From Allolobophora icterica (taxonomy: Eukaryota; Annelida; Clitellata; Crassiclitellata; Lumbricidae), in assembly GCA_963556255.1 (NCBI GenBank), contig OY744605.1:84706021-84770020 (forward strand): 64,000 bases of DNA, given 5' to 3'. The notes beneath the pieces are model-generated. The model worked only from the letters and a program-made list of their open reading frames with translations, was not told where the DNA came from and did no database searches. Below are positions 51,148-63,310 of the stretch, piece after piece (positions within the stretch are counted from its first letter, which is position 1; every line of letters starts with the position of its first letter). Position numbers and translations under genes: made by a program.

Positions 51148-52790
51148 AGGTTTTGATCTTATATTCCATGTTAAACAGTTACCTAGATTTATAAATCATA
51201 AATTCATTCCACTCAACGTAATCGTTGTATAGTCTACGGTGAAAACTGTAGTAAATACTTTCCTGTCAACGTTAACAGCCGTTGAAGCCATAAGATGTCG
51301 TTAAGCTGTTGTAATTAATTCATCCAATCACCGTTTAGTTTTAATTCGAACAAACAGCTGTCATAGAAATTTGACATAGGCCTACGATGTGAGAATTTAG
51401 AAGGTGGATTCCAACAGCCAAAAGCTGTCTCCAAGTACGAATTAACCTCAAATTAAAGAATAGTAATAAAATATAGTTGTTACTGAGACACCCGTAAAAC
51501 GTGGACATTTCATTGTATATATAAAAAACTTGCCATCTCCGTTATTCCAGTTGGTCTTGACTTCTGTTGTGTTAGGGTAAATCGTTGAGCGGTAAACATA
51601 TACACGTAAAGTAAATGTTTTATTATTGTTTGGTTACCATTTTCTAAATTTGTTCTTTTGAATTAACATCACAATTATTTTACTACTTGGTAGATAAGCT
51701 GATAGGAACAAAGTAAAGACAAGCATGTCACCGGCCCATGCTTCTTCTGTGTATAGAACAAATAGGCCTACAATGTGTTAAATGAAATAACAGCCTGTAG
51801 GCCTACTGTACGATCGTAAGCCTTCTCTATCATGCAGGGGCGTAATCGTGAACTCCGAATTTATAAAGCGCTATTCTAAAGCTCTAAAGCGCCTGCTTTA
51901 TCAAGAGTTAACCAAGGTTGTAACTCCATCCCTGCCCCTATTCGGATGGTGCCAGTCCCAATCCTGGTTGGGATGAGTAGGGCGACGCTAATCAACTTCG
52001 CTATCTCACAGCGTCGTTAAACAATAACTTACTAACCAGTACCTATAGGCCTAACCTTAGCTAAAAAAAAGAGATTTGATGAGGTCGACGTTAACGACCC
52101 TTGCAGCCACATAATGTCGCCAAACTGTAAATAATGCGAAACTGAATTAGACACCTTGAAAACTGCAGCAAGGAACAAATATATTCATGTAAAATTGAAT
52201 GTCATTTAATGGTACCTTGTACAGATCTAATGGTTTAAAAATGTAAGGTCGGCGTCAAAGGCCGTGTGCTGACTGTTTATATTGTAACCACGCTACTAAA
52301 ATACTATAATCATTCATTCATTCATTCATTCATTCATTCATTCATTCATTCATTCATTCATTCATTCATTCATTCATATGGAGTATTTATATAGCGTCTC
52401 CTCAAGGTTATCTACTCAGAAGCACTCCCGACCCAACCCCGGCTGAAGAGTAGTCTTGAGATTTGAATAAAATGTGGCGGAATGAGTGCTTGGGACTAAT
52501 CGCAATTATAGAAGCTATTGTAAATGACTAAGAGAAGTACTTTGACCTCACCTCAGAGGTAGCCGCTACTGTATGAAGTTTAAGCAACTTCATTTTCTTA
52601 GCCTCGGCATATACCTCTCCTCGTCGTCTGATCTTCTCACCGACAGTGTACGGTCAAAATACGGTCAAAATACGCATTATAGCTGCGTTGATTATGGGGC
52701 GCAAGTGGTGGAGCTTAAAGGCTTCAAGAAAATGTCTGGATGAATGGATCCAGATTTTAACGACATCTTATTTTCAACATTTCTCACCAT
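51148..52790 (+). repeat. Dispersed duplication, copy A
   Basis: Collinear with 61865-63310 in the same orientation with many substitutions and small indels. Shared blocks include ATCTACGGTGAAAACTGTAG, GGGCGACGCTAATCAACTTC and TCAGAGGTAGCCGCTACTGT. Copy A alone holds the (TTCA)n and retroposon tail at 52313-52440. Confidence 0.8.
52313..52440 (+). repeat. (TTCA)n plus retroposon tail
   Basis: Sixteen TTCA units followed by TATGGAGTATTTATATAGCG and ACTCAGAAGCACTCCCGACC. Absent from duplication copy B, so it inserted or expanded after the duplication. Confidence 0.7.
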
Positions 52791-53252
52791 TCGTATGCAG
52801 TGCCTCCACTCCTTGGGATTTTTCCCAAGATCTTGGGATTTGGCGGATCGACTTGGGATCTGGGGATTTTCCATAGCCATCTGGGGATTTTCACTAAGGT
52901 CTACAGTCATAATGTAATATTAAAATTTCGTATGGAATTATAACAAAAAGCACTTGTCGTTTAGTGACTCGTTGGCCATTGTGTCTATGGCTACCGGTCA
53001 TTTACTTCTGTGCCCTGCTCCTACTTATCTTGTGAATAACATGACGTCATTCTGCATCCGTAGATTCCGTAAATTCCGTAATCCATACATTTTACCGACA
53101 ATTCCGAAATTCTAAGTTTTTACGTAATTAGGCTATTAAAGGAAAATGACTAAATCTGCACAAATCGTCGTAAAGTCGTAATGTAAACAGTTTTAAACCG
53201 GAATTTGTCATGGCATCGTCTGATTCTGACTGAGTCTGGCGACACTAGCACC

Positions 53253-53430
53253 CAGGGGCGTCTACACCATAGAAACCTTGGAGCAAATAATTATGCTCCA
53301 TCCAAGAAATACGGGGGGGGGGGAAGACCTGTCAGTGTGTGTGCCACCATTGGGGGAGGGGAGGAAGGGGAAGAAGAGGGGAAAGGGGAAGTTGCTCCAA
53401 TGACTTGGGGAGGGGGGATAGACACCCCAG
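53253..53430. mobile_element. hAT-type MITE, copy 2
   Basis: Ends CAGGGGCGTCTA and TAGACACCCCAG, perfect 8-bp duplication ctagcacc (53245-53252 and 53431-53438). It is inverted relative to the copy at 26596 and shows the same G-run and purine-rich half. Confidence 0.85.
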
Positions 53431-53439
53431 CTAGCACCG

Positions 53440-54290
53440 AGCCGCGTAATAAAGCAAACGTATGGTAGGCCTATACACAACCATTCAACGAGGAATGGCT
53501 TAAAATATGGGTGAATTTAAAATTTGACTTAAACCAAAGCGAGGAGGTAAATGTGCAGCAAGTTGTAACGTTTGTTCCAAAACACTGATTGGCGTAAACA
53601 GGTCGGCACTAGTAAAACATGGCGAGTCTACAAAACATGTTTAAAAAACTACGAAACAAAACAGAGTATAGTAGTATCAACAAGTTCTTAAAGAAACCGA
53701 CCACTCCCACCATTGACTGTATACTGCTAAAGCTGAAATAACTTTTAGTGCATTTGGTTCATATCTGCTTTCTCTTATAAGACGAATATCATCCTCAATA
53801 GAGGTGTGTATTATTTCTGAACATTTCTAACCGTTCGCATTGCATAAGACCATTGTATCTCTAAATACAGAACCACTACGCTTAAGCTTTCCCTTATAGG
53901 GCAAATACCCTACAAAAGAGGTGTGCATTATTTCTGAGCAGTTCTCACCGTTCCGATATGCAAGCGTTAGCGACTTACATGTAAAGTTAAAATGTTCGAC
54001 GGACCAGTTTGGATTTCAGGGACAAATGTTCCAAATGGCATATCCAACTCCATGATTAGAATTGGTACAATTACACTGAGAAAATGCGATATGCCAGCGT
54101 TAGCTTCAATCCCGACCATGAACTCTTGACTCTAAGAATGGGAAACTGCGATCCGTTACACGAAATAGGAGATATCCAAAACCCAAAATGTCTTATTTAT
54201 CTGTTGCCTTGTGGTAAAATGTTTCTGGTTACAATAATCAACGATTCGTATTGCATTTCACGCATTTCATGTTATATCTGAATGCGTTCC
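53440..54290. other. Repeat mosaic without genes
   Basis: Two copies of AGAGGTGTG(T/C)ATTATTTCTGA with a TTCTCACCGTTC-like block (about 53798 and 53920). No protein family is recognised. Confidence 0.4.
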
Positions 54291-54770
54291 ATTTTTCATT
54301 TCAATCATTTAATCGTTCTTTTCTTTATCAATTAATTCATTAATTCATCCATTTATTCATTTCTTTACTCAGTCATTCATTCCATATTTCATTTATTCAT
54401 CTTTTCATTATTAATAAATAAATAAACAAATTAATAAGTTAATTAATTAATTAACTGCATTATCCACTGATTAAGTAATCATCCAATTCATTCATACATC
54501 CATTCTTCATTTCTTTATTTATTCATTCATTATTTGACTATTTCATATTTAATTTTATTAATTAAAAATTCATTCATTCATTTACTCTAATATCCATTAA
54601 TTAATTAACTAATTCATTCATTCATCCATTTCTTCACTTATTTACCCATTCATTCTATATTTCACTTATTCACTTTTTAAATTAATTAATAAATTAATTA
54701 ATTCGTTCATACGTTCCATTTTTTCATTCATTCATTCATCCATTCATTTTTTTATTCTCTCTTTCATTCA
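54290..54770. repeat. Degenerate ATTCATT/AATT simple-sequence tract
   Basis: About 480 bp of imperfect TTCATTCATT and TTAATTAATT units, with no clear period. Confidence 0.85.
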
Positions 54771-55059
54771 TGACTTCTGTGGCTCCTCCTATCGTCGCCA
54801 ACGGAGACGTCGTCGCCGTTGGCTTCCGTTGGCAAACAGGACGATCGACCAAATTCGTCGTTTATCCGATCTTCGCTTGGCGCTATATTAACACCATCTG
54901 TTTACTTACTTACCCGCCTCGTTCCGTGGATGGCAGACGGGCTTTTTCTTTCTCTTTTCTCTCGGATTTTAAGAGAATAATCATCAATTATGAGAAAAAG
55001 AGAATACGAGAAATGCAAACGATCGAATGACAGAAATGTCAGTTAATTATAGTTATTAT

Positions 55060-55555
55060 TCGTAATAGATGGATGGAAGGAATAAAGGAACGAAGGATGG
55101 AAGGACGGAATTAGGAGGGAAGGACGGAATAAAGGAAGGAAGGAATGAATAAAGGAAGAATCGAATGAAAAAGAGAGGGACTGAAGGAAAAAGAAAGGAA
55201 AGAGGGATTGACGATGGGAAAGAACGAATGCATGAAGGAATGGAGAAGGGAAAGAAGGAAAGAATAAATGAAGGGAAAAAGAAAAGATGGAAGCAAGGAA
55301 AGGAAAAGGAAGGAACGCATGAAGCATAGAAGAAGGAATACGAGCACGGGAATGCAGGAAGGAGGGAAGGATGGGAAAGTGGGAGGCAGAGAGAGATGAA
55401 TATGGATAAAATATATGAATGATTGAGTGACTGAACGAATCGAGAAATTTGGGAAGAAAGAAAGAATGAATGGTTCAGTGAAGTAAGAAAACAAATAAGA
55501 AATGAATGAATAGATGAATGAAGAAAGATAGGATGAAAAGAGGGAGAACATGATG
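55060..55555 (+). repeat. Purine-rich (GGAA/GAAT)n tract
   Basis: About 500 bp almost entirely A and G on this strand. The Ser/Phe-rich frames on the minus strand are artefacts. Confidence 0.9.
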
Positions 55556-55561
55556 CAACCA

Positions 55562-55810
55562 TTTTATTCTGTCTGCCTGTCTGTCTGTCCATCTGTCTGT
55601 CTATCTTTAAATTTGTCTGTATATCTATCTGTCTGTCTTTCTGTCTGTCTGTTCATCTGTCCTTTTGTATGTCTGTCTATTTGTCCATCTGTCTATCTAT
55701 CATTATGTATGTCTGTATATATGTCTGTCTGTCTTTCTTTGTGTTCATCTGTATGTCTGTCTATCTGTCTGTGTGTCTGTCTATCTGTCTGTCAATTTGT
55801 CTATCTGCCT
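55562..55810 (+). repeat. (GTCT)n/(ATCT)n pyrimidine-rich tract
   Basis: Imperfect tetranucleotide array directly following the purine-rich tract. Confidence 0.92.
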
Positions 55811-56256
55811 TGCTCTCATTGTGCTTAAAAGAAATGGTGCGTGAATGAAAAGTAGTGGGAACAGGCGAAGGAAGAGGAAGAGGAGGAGGAGGAAATGAAC
55901 ACGAGGAGGAGAATGAGGATGTTGTCATGTCTGCAGATGAACTTCAGACTCATCATTCGATTGCCAGTCGTTGTTAGAAGCTGATATGTCGGTCATGAAG
56001 ACAGAGGAGTGAGAGGACGAAGGGAGAATGGAAGCGGAGGGAGGGAAGGATGGAGGAGGAAGGAAAATAATAAAAAGAAGAGAGAAGGAGATGGAGGAAG
56101 AGGGTTAGAGTATGGAAGACAAGGGATATAAACGAACTGATGTTGTGCAGAACGAGACCTCGTTTGGCACATTTACCACCTAACAACTCCTAAAGGATTA
56201 CATTTACCAACAACAACAACAACAGCCACAACAACAAAAAGAACAATTATATTAAA

Positions 56257-56284
56257 AAATAGCAGTAGTAGTAGTAATTGTAGC

Positions 56285-56323
<39 letters not shown>

Positions 56324-56324
56324 T

Positions 56325-56396
<72 letters not shown>

Positions 56397-56400
56397 ATAA
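56257..56400. repeat. (AGT)n microsatellite
   Basis: About 45 AGT units with two interruptions, bordered by AAC and AAT repeats. Poly-Tyr/Thr frames are artefacts. Confidence 0.95.
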
Positions 56401-56479
56401 TAAAAAAAAATAATGATAACAACGGTAATAATAACATCAACAACAGTAGTAATAGTAGGAAAAATATACAATAATAATA

Positions 56480-57190
56480 ACAATAATGAGTAAACGCCTA
56501 TTGCGTCACTGCAAAAATGCTGAAGGCATCAGTAGGCTACATGGCGCTCAAAGTCAGAGAAAAACATACGATGCAACAAAAGTATGCAGATCAAAGTCAG
56601 ATTTAAAATGAAAGGGAAGGCGAGTTTATGAAGATTTCAAGCAGAATGTTCAGGAAAATAGCAATAATTGCTATTTTTTATATATCTGATGTTGAATGAG
56701 TTATTCGTCAAAGAACATTCTCTATTACGTTTCAGAATCATTTCCTTATCTTCATAAACACAGTCATTCGCAATTTTACGCAGTTAAGAAATATATTCAA
56801 TGGATTAGTGCTGTTTAAAAGGTGTCCAATTGCGGGGTAATTTTGATTTGAAATGGTAGAAAACGGCGAGATGAGATGAATTTTTCACGAAAATAATATT
56901 TAATATCTTTTTAGTTTTCTGATGTTCAATGAGCTACTCACTAGTCAAAGAACAAACTGTTACGTTTTCAGCATTATATTAAACCGATCTGCATATCATG
57001 TGCGGTTTGTGAAATATATCACATTGATTAGTCCTGAATAAAAGGTGTTCAATTGCGGAGTAATTTTATATTATGATTGAGATTTGTTTGCCCTTTACCG
57101 ACATCTTGCGGCTGCTGTACTAACAGGCACTAGTGATTCTTTGATTGGGTTCTGTGTCATAATGATGATTAACCAGGAGATGGTTCGTTC
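56480..57190. repeat. Dispersed repeat shared with window end
   Basis: AAAAGGTGTCCAATTGCGGG (about 56819) and AAAAGGTGTTCAATTGCGGA (about 57041) head two tandem-like copies of about 220 bp. The second continues into GACATCTTGCGGCTGCTGTA. A related copy runs from about 63843 to the end of the window. Confidence 0.6.
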
Positions 57191-57241
57191 GGATAGCTGC
57201 GCTGGTTAGTGCGTGCGTCGCATGCGCCTCTGCGCGTGACG

Positions 57242-57374
57242 ATGCCGCCTCGCTTACCAACAATGGCTAATTTCGAAGATTTGAATCTCGACCTAGCACA
57301 GTCGTTTCACCATTCACATGGCAGCGGTGGTGGGAAATCTCACCCGAAAAACGAGTACATATACGTACATTTAT
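57242..57374 (+). CDS. Possible first coding exon, unknown gene
   Basis: Within a locally CpG-rich patch, ATGCCGCCTCG opens a frame with an inner MANFEDLNLDLAQSFHHSH start (57263), continuing GSGGGKSHPKNEYIYVHLCA to a strong donor GCT|GTAAGT. Upstream GCATGCGCCTCTGCGCG resembles NRF1-type promoter sequence. No family is recognised and no following exon was found before a LINE relic at 57.48 kb. Confidence 0.35.
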
Positions 57375-57479
57375 GTGCTGTAAGTTCACACTACCAAAGT
57401 CAGAGATGAAGCTAATTTTCCCATTTGTTGAAGCCAAATAGCTTTTTCTACCCCGAAATCCAACTTGAGATTAAGAGAT

Positions 57480-58180
57480 GATTGCCACATTCTATGCATG
57501 CTTATATTTCCATTTATAAACACGCTTTTCATCTCCGTCGAATTCGCCAAATCAAACGCTGTTCAAATGAACACTGCCTTCGCTTGCTTGTCCATTCACT
57601 TGTAATGTCCAGGATTGACTACTGTAATTCGATGCTTTCTGGGCTATCAAAATCTATCATTGCACCGCTTACCTCTGTCATCCACACCGCAGCTCGTCTA
57701 GTTAAAAACCGCGGCTCTAGAGACCAAATCACTCATTCTCTTTGACAACTTCATTGGTTACCTATCCACGTTCGAATATCCTTCAAAATCTGTCTCCTGA
57801 TGTTTAAGATTACGTCAGGTTCAGCTCCCACCTTACTTGTCATCTCTAGTTACACCATGTGCAGCCCTTGGACCAAGGTGAGGTTTATGTTCGGCGTCAA
57901 AAGGAGACTTTATATTCAAATGATCCAATTTTGAATTTGGAAATGGGATGTTTGAGGTGGCTGGTCCAGCTGAATGGAACTCTCTGCCAGAATCAGTGTC
58001 AAGATCCACCTCAATAAATATTTTAAAAACTAAACTCATATACTCCCTTAGTAATTACTGTATTGTAACGCGTCCTTTAAGACGCTATTTACTAAAGCGC
58101 ATTATAAATAATTATAAGTTGTAAACATTGTAATGTACGATGATGAGGAGCAGTCTCTTACACACCTTTTCTAAGAGTTG
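57480..58180 (+). pseudogene. LINE ORF2 3' relic (RT C-terminal) and UTR
   Basis: The plus frame reads SRIDYCNSMLSGLSKSIIAP, then HTAARLVKNRGSRDQIT, a stop, and LHWLPIHVRISFKICLLMFK, the conserved CR1/L2-type end (S+-DYCN...LHWLP...RI-FK). The 3' part duplicates 45840-46200. Confidence 0.75.
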
Positions 58181-58189
58181 CCATGGTTC

Positions 58190-59090
58190 TATAAATGTAA
58201 GAAACCGAATACCGGTAAGACTTGGCCTTTGGCATAGCCCTCGAATTTATAAAAACGTTGTAAAGCTAACAAAAGGTGTCTAAAAACGAGTAATATTAGT
58301 AATCTTATATTGCGTGATGCTAAGGCTTTTGGAGTCCATGATAAAGTATGCGCCGAAGAAATGACTAGATATTACTTGAGCTGAAGAATAAGCAACATAA
58401 CCATAATCTAAAAAAGACTCTACAACTGCTCTAAATACGGTTATGAAAGTTTTGTTTACAAAGCCCTATAGCCACTCATGTCTCTTATACGGTTTAACCT
58501 TTTATTTACATTTTTCAATAATTATTATAATGAATCTGTGGTTTCCAACTCAGTTTTCTACAGAAAATTTCTCTCTTGAAATTTGGATTATTGCCGATAC
58601 AATTAATTTTGGATGGCATTCATTTATATGGTATATTCATTGTGCAATGCAAAGGTGTTTCAATTCTTTAGTCAACGACTCTGAACGCTGTTAGTAAATA
58701 TTAGCCCTATGAAAAGAGTTACGCGTTGTCTCTCGTTTCACGCACATTAATTTTTGTAGGTTAATTTATTTATTTACCACCTACGTGACGTAATTGGGTT
58801 TCGCACAATCTCTTCATTCTCACTATAAGGCATTGTCTTGGCTGCGTCTCCCCTGGAAGCACACACCTCCGTCTTTCTCTTTCGCCCTGTCGGGATTTTA
58901 GCTCAAGGGCGTAACTTTGCAAAACAAAGTGTTATAACCAATTCCTTCCCTTCCTCGTTCTTTTCCTTCCTTCTCTGCTTCCATTCTTCCTTCACTCTCC
59001 CTCCTTCATCCCTCTCCTATATATACGACATAAGGATGCTTTGTCAGTCAGTTTAAGGTCAATCGTAAGATAATAAAGTACGTGTTTACA
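58190..59090. other. No recognised gene
   Basis: AT-rich DNA and a TTCCTTCC pyrimidine patch (about 58945-59015). The short frames lack family signatures. Confidence 0.4.
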
Positions 59091-59094
59091 TTCT

Positions 59095-60085
59095 GTGCAG
59101 CTGTTATCTGCTGTCTTTGACGAGGTACAGTCTTGGATGGCAGCCAATAAACTCCTCCTTAACCCATCAAAGACTGAATTTCTGCTACTAGGCACTCCAC
59201 AGCAACTTAAGAAATTTGATCAACTTAAGTCATTGAAACTTGGTGACTCCATTGTTGAGCTGGCTGATGCTGCTCGTAATTTAGGCGTCGTTTTCAATTC
59301 TACCATGTCTCTCACTGGCCATGTTAACAATATATGTAAGTCATCGAGCGCCTATGAATAGTTGCCTTGAAGAGCGCGCTATATAAATGTCTAGTTAATT
59401 GATTGATTGATCATATATGTTCATTCGTGATATACGCAGAATTAGGCGTTATGTGCCCATGTCTGCAAGGTTATCTCTGGCAAATGCATTGGTTTCCAGT
59501 CGCTTAGATTACTGTAATTCGCTTCTTACTGGTATCAATAAGGCAAACATCCTGAAGCTGTAGAGAGTGCAGAACTCTTTGGCTAGAGCCATAACTAATA
59601 CATCAAAATATCAACATATTACCCCTGTTCTTAAATCCTTGCATTGGCTTCCTGTTCAGCAGAGAATCGTTTTCAAATTGGGGCTCATCGTTTATAAAAC
59701 TTTGAATTCTGGCCAGCCACAATACTTAAAATCATTTCTTACTCCCCAGATTTATCATTATTCAACAAGGTCATCTGATTATCTTTGTCTGGTTATACCT
59801 AAGTCCAGAACTGTTCTTGGTGAACGAGCTTTTTCGGGAGCTGGACCCACTTTTTGGAACTCTCTTCCTGTGTCTGTTCGCTCTGCTCAGTCGCTTTTTG
59901 TCATTTCGTTCTCAACTTAAAACTTACCTCTTTCAAACTGCTTATCCACCATAGGCTGCCTCTCTGTCTTACGGACTGACCTTCTGGATTTGGACTTGAT
60001 TACGGCTTGGTTTAAGTGTGCCATCGGTTGATGCCTTGTGCATTAGACACCGGCGCAATAGAAGTTACTAATTAATAATTCTGTT
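59095..60085 (+). pseudogene. LINE ORF2 3' relic with nested insertion
   Basis: Frames before and after a 75-bp insertion are collinear LINE ORF2: LNPSKTEFLLLGTPQQLKKF and LGVVFNSTMSLTGHVNNICK; then RLSLANALVSSRLDYCNSLL, a stop, VQNSLARAI, LHWLPVQQRIVFKLGLIVYK, KSRTVLGERAFSGAGPTFWN and SVRSAQSLF. A frameshift follows, then a UTR ending ATTAGACACCGGCGCAATAG. Relatives of this 3' end lie at 27.1, 37.6, 39.1 and 50.2 kb. Confidence 0.85.
59338..59412 (-). mobile_element. 75-bp retroposon tail nested in LINE
   Basis: The insert is flanked by the direct repeat atatatgt (59330-59337 and 59413-59420). It contains GAGCGCCTATGAATAGTTGC, GCGCGCTATATAAATG and ends in ATTGATTGATTGATC; removing it rejoins the LINE reading. 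Confidence 0.8.
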
Positions 60086-60089
60086 CCAC

Positions 60090-61080
60090 AATCTGTTACT
60101 TTTTAACCTTATCGTAGAACATCGTTTGGCTACACATTGTATTGCTCATGAATTTTATTATTATTATTATTCTAAAGTTTAACGACGTCTTACGATATCG
60201 AAGCCGGTGACGACAATTCGGAAATGTCAATGAATGTTAATTGCTGTTTAACGACGCTGTGCTTCTGAATCGTTGCATCGATTTCCCTTCGACTGTTAAC
60301 GAACTATGGCACTAAAATCTCTAATATTATTAGAAAGAGGATTAGCGTCGCCCTCCTCCTTTATCCAGGCTTGGGCCGGGCACTGCAAATGTACGAGTGG
60401 CGACGGAGTCTGTCAATGAATGTAGTAGTTTCAATTTAACGGCACTGTGTAATGACAAAGATCATTTAGCGTCGCCCTCCTCCTTTATCCAGATTGGGAC
60501 TGGAACTTCCAGACTAAGAGCAGTGGCGGAGCTCCGTCAATAAACACGAGAAGCTTATAACATCTGAAAGACACCATTAAAAGGTGTCAAAACAGAACCT
60601 TACAAAATCGCTAATATTCATTGTTTAACGACATAAAGTTATACAATGTCATCTGACACTGTCTCTGATACTCATATCGTGATAAAATGGTTTGATGCAA
60701 TTAAACAATATTCCGGAGCAGTTGTTCCGCTCAAGAAATGTTAAAGTAAGGAAAACAACTTCGGCCATAAATGAACAATACATATAATTCTATTTATAAT
60801 TATAAGTACAACTATAAAGTTAGATTCTTATTCAATTCTGAAATTTAAGAGCGTTTATTTATTAACCTTCATCACCGTTATTATCATCATATCGTGGAAC
60901 GGATAGAAAATACCCAACAATTGAACGCAATAATACATATATGTAGCTTCGATTAGCAACTTGTTAAAGGTGTCTAAAGAGAGTTATACCATTCGGAATG
61001 ATACGGTGATAGCTTGCGACTACCAAGGCAGTTGAAGTCGAAATAGCATAACAATTTGGTACCAGATGTCAACTGAAATC
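60090..61080. repeat. Mosaic of ATTAGCGTCGCCCTCCTCCT repeats
   Basis: Copies at about 60343 and 60467 (another at about 50143), each followed by a TTTATCCAG...TTGGGAC/GGGC block. They are reverse complements of the GGGCGACGCTAAT block in the large duplication. No genes. Confidence 0.6.
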
Positions 61081-61189
61081 TTTTCATATTTAATTCTTGA
61101 CTCGCCTGATCCTCTGCCTTCCAATTATTCTCACCCTAAAGGACACCCGCCTTAATAGCTGCCCTGCCTTCTTTCTTGTTCTAACCTCC

Positions 61190-61325
61190 CCCGGTAACCG
61201 GATTCGGTCTTCCTCTGGACTACTCTCTGGAAAACCCATCTGATTTGACGTAGCTCTCGTGAATAGGCTGGTGTCCTGCGCTTGGCCTTCGAATGGCGCT
61301 TTAGAAGTTTGGAGATTACGATATA
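61190..61325 (+). repeat. Copy of the GACGTAGC(G)CTCGTGAATAGG family
   Basis: GTAACCGGATTCGGTCTTCC...GACTACTCTCTGG...GAATAGGCTGGTGTCCTGCG, ending TTGGAGATTACGAT, as at 30.04-30.18 kb. Confidence 0.7.
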
Positions 61326-61499
61326 CGCTTATCTCCCTTTTTGACAAAATAAAGTTTATTACCGAAGCTATAAAGGCACCTCACACTATACAAACTGCTT
61401 CAAGTAGATGCCACACGACATCATTTAGCTGTTGGAATTCATCGAAATCATTTGCATAAAGTCCTAACTCCGATTCGCATTTGTGTGTGATCTGGCAGC

Positions 61500-61588
61500 G
61501 GAGTAATAGTAGCAGAGTAGTAGTAATAGAAGTACTAGTATTAGTAGTTGTTGTTGCTGTTGTTCTAGTAGTAGTAGTAGTTGTTGTT

Positions 61589-61658
<70 letters not shown>

Positions 61659-61724
61659 CAGAAGTAGTAGCAGTAGTAGTAGTAGCAGCAGCAGTAGTAG
61701 TAGTGATAGTAGTAGTAGTAGTGA

Positions 61725-61782
<58 letters not shown>

Positions 61783-61792
61783 TGTAGTAGTT

Positions 61793-61853
<61 letters not shown>

Positions 61854-61862
61854 CAGTAGTTA
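61500..61862. repeat. Compound (AGT)n microsatellite
   Basis: About 110 units of AGT with AGC, GTT and GAT interruptions; the poly-Val frame is an artefact. Confidence 0.96.
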
Positions 61863-61864
61863 AT

Positions 61865-63310
61865 CTTATATTCCGTGTTATACAGTCACCTAGATTAATA
61901 AATCATATAGTCATTCTACTTAACTTAATCGTTGCATAATCTACGGTGAAAACTGTAGGAAATTATTCTTTCCTGTCAACGTTAACAGCCTGTGATTCTA
62001 CAAGACGTCGTTAAACTGTTTAAAGTAATTCACCCAATCACCTTTTGTTCGCTACTTATTCGAATCAACAGTTGCTGTTACAGAAATTTGACATATGATG
62101 TGAAAATTTAGAAAGTGGATTCCAGCAGTAAAAAACTCTCTCCAAGGACGAATTAATCTCAAATAAAAGAATAATTATAAAATGCATTTTACAGACACCC
62201 GTTAAACGTTTACACTTCATTATATATAAATGAAAACTTGCCACCGCCGTTATTTAAGTTGATCTCCATATATTATTCCGCATTAAGGTAAACAGTGAAC
62301 CGGTAAACAAATGCACGTAAAATAAATGTTTTATTATTGTTTGTTTACCATTTTCTAACTTTGTTTCTTTGAATTAACATAACAACAATTTTTGAAACGT
62401 GGTGGATATGCCTATATGAAAAAGTCAAGACAAGAATGTCACTAGCCCACGCTTCTTCTGTGTATAGTAGGCCTACATATACAATATGTTGAAATGAAAT
62501 AACGAACATGTACTGTACGAGCATAAGTCTTCTATCGTGTAGGGGCATAATCGTAAGCTCAAAGTTTCTAAAGCCTTACTCTAATGCTGAGGTGAGGACG
62601 CCTGTTTTATCACGAGTTAACCAGGTTGTAACTCCGCCACTGCCGCTCCTCAGATGGTGCCAGTCCCAAAGCTCGATGTGATGAGTAGGGCGACGCTAAT
62701 CAACTTCGCTATGACACAGCGTCGTTAAACGATAACTTACTAACTAATACCTGTATCCTTAGCTGAAAGAGGTTTGAAAAGGCTGACGTGAACGACTCTG
62801 GCAGCCACATTATGTCGCCAAACTGTAAATAATGCGAAACTGAATTAGACACCTTGAAAACTGTTCAAAAGAACAATATGTATATGTAAAATTGAATTGT
62901 TATAATTATTCATTCTACTTTGTCTAGGGGTTTAAGAACGTAAGGTTGGAGTCAAAGGCCTGTGCTGAATGTTGACATAGTAAAGTAACCACGGTACTAA
63001 AATACTATAATTATAATTTATGTTGTCGTAATTGTAATTATAACAGCTATTGTAAATGACTAAGAGCAGTACTTTGAGCTAACCTCAGAGGTAGCCGCTA
63101 CTGTATTACATGATTATAAACAACCTCATTTTTCTTAGCCTCGGCATGTAAGGACGGGTGACCATATACCTCTCCCTCGTCGTCTGATCTTCTCATCGAC
63201 AGTGTACGGTCAAAATACGCATTATAGATGGGCTGATTATTGGGCTCAAGTGGGGCTGAAATCTTGAAGAAATCATCTGGATGGGTGGATACAGAGTTTA
63301 ACTACATCTT
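61865..63310 (+). repeat. Dispersed duplication, copy B
   Basis: Counterpart of 51148-52790. It starts directly at the end of an (AGT)n array and lacks the (TTCA)n insertion. No gene is recognised in either copy. Confidence 0.8.

Noticed and set aside
55056..55592. 178-aa Ser/Phe/Pro-rich minus-strand protein
   Set aside because: Reading of a purine-rich simple-sequence tract; overlapping frames are equally open, so the openness reflects composition.
61481..61939. 152-aa poly-Val protein
   Set aside because: Translation of an (AGT)n array.
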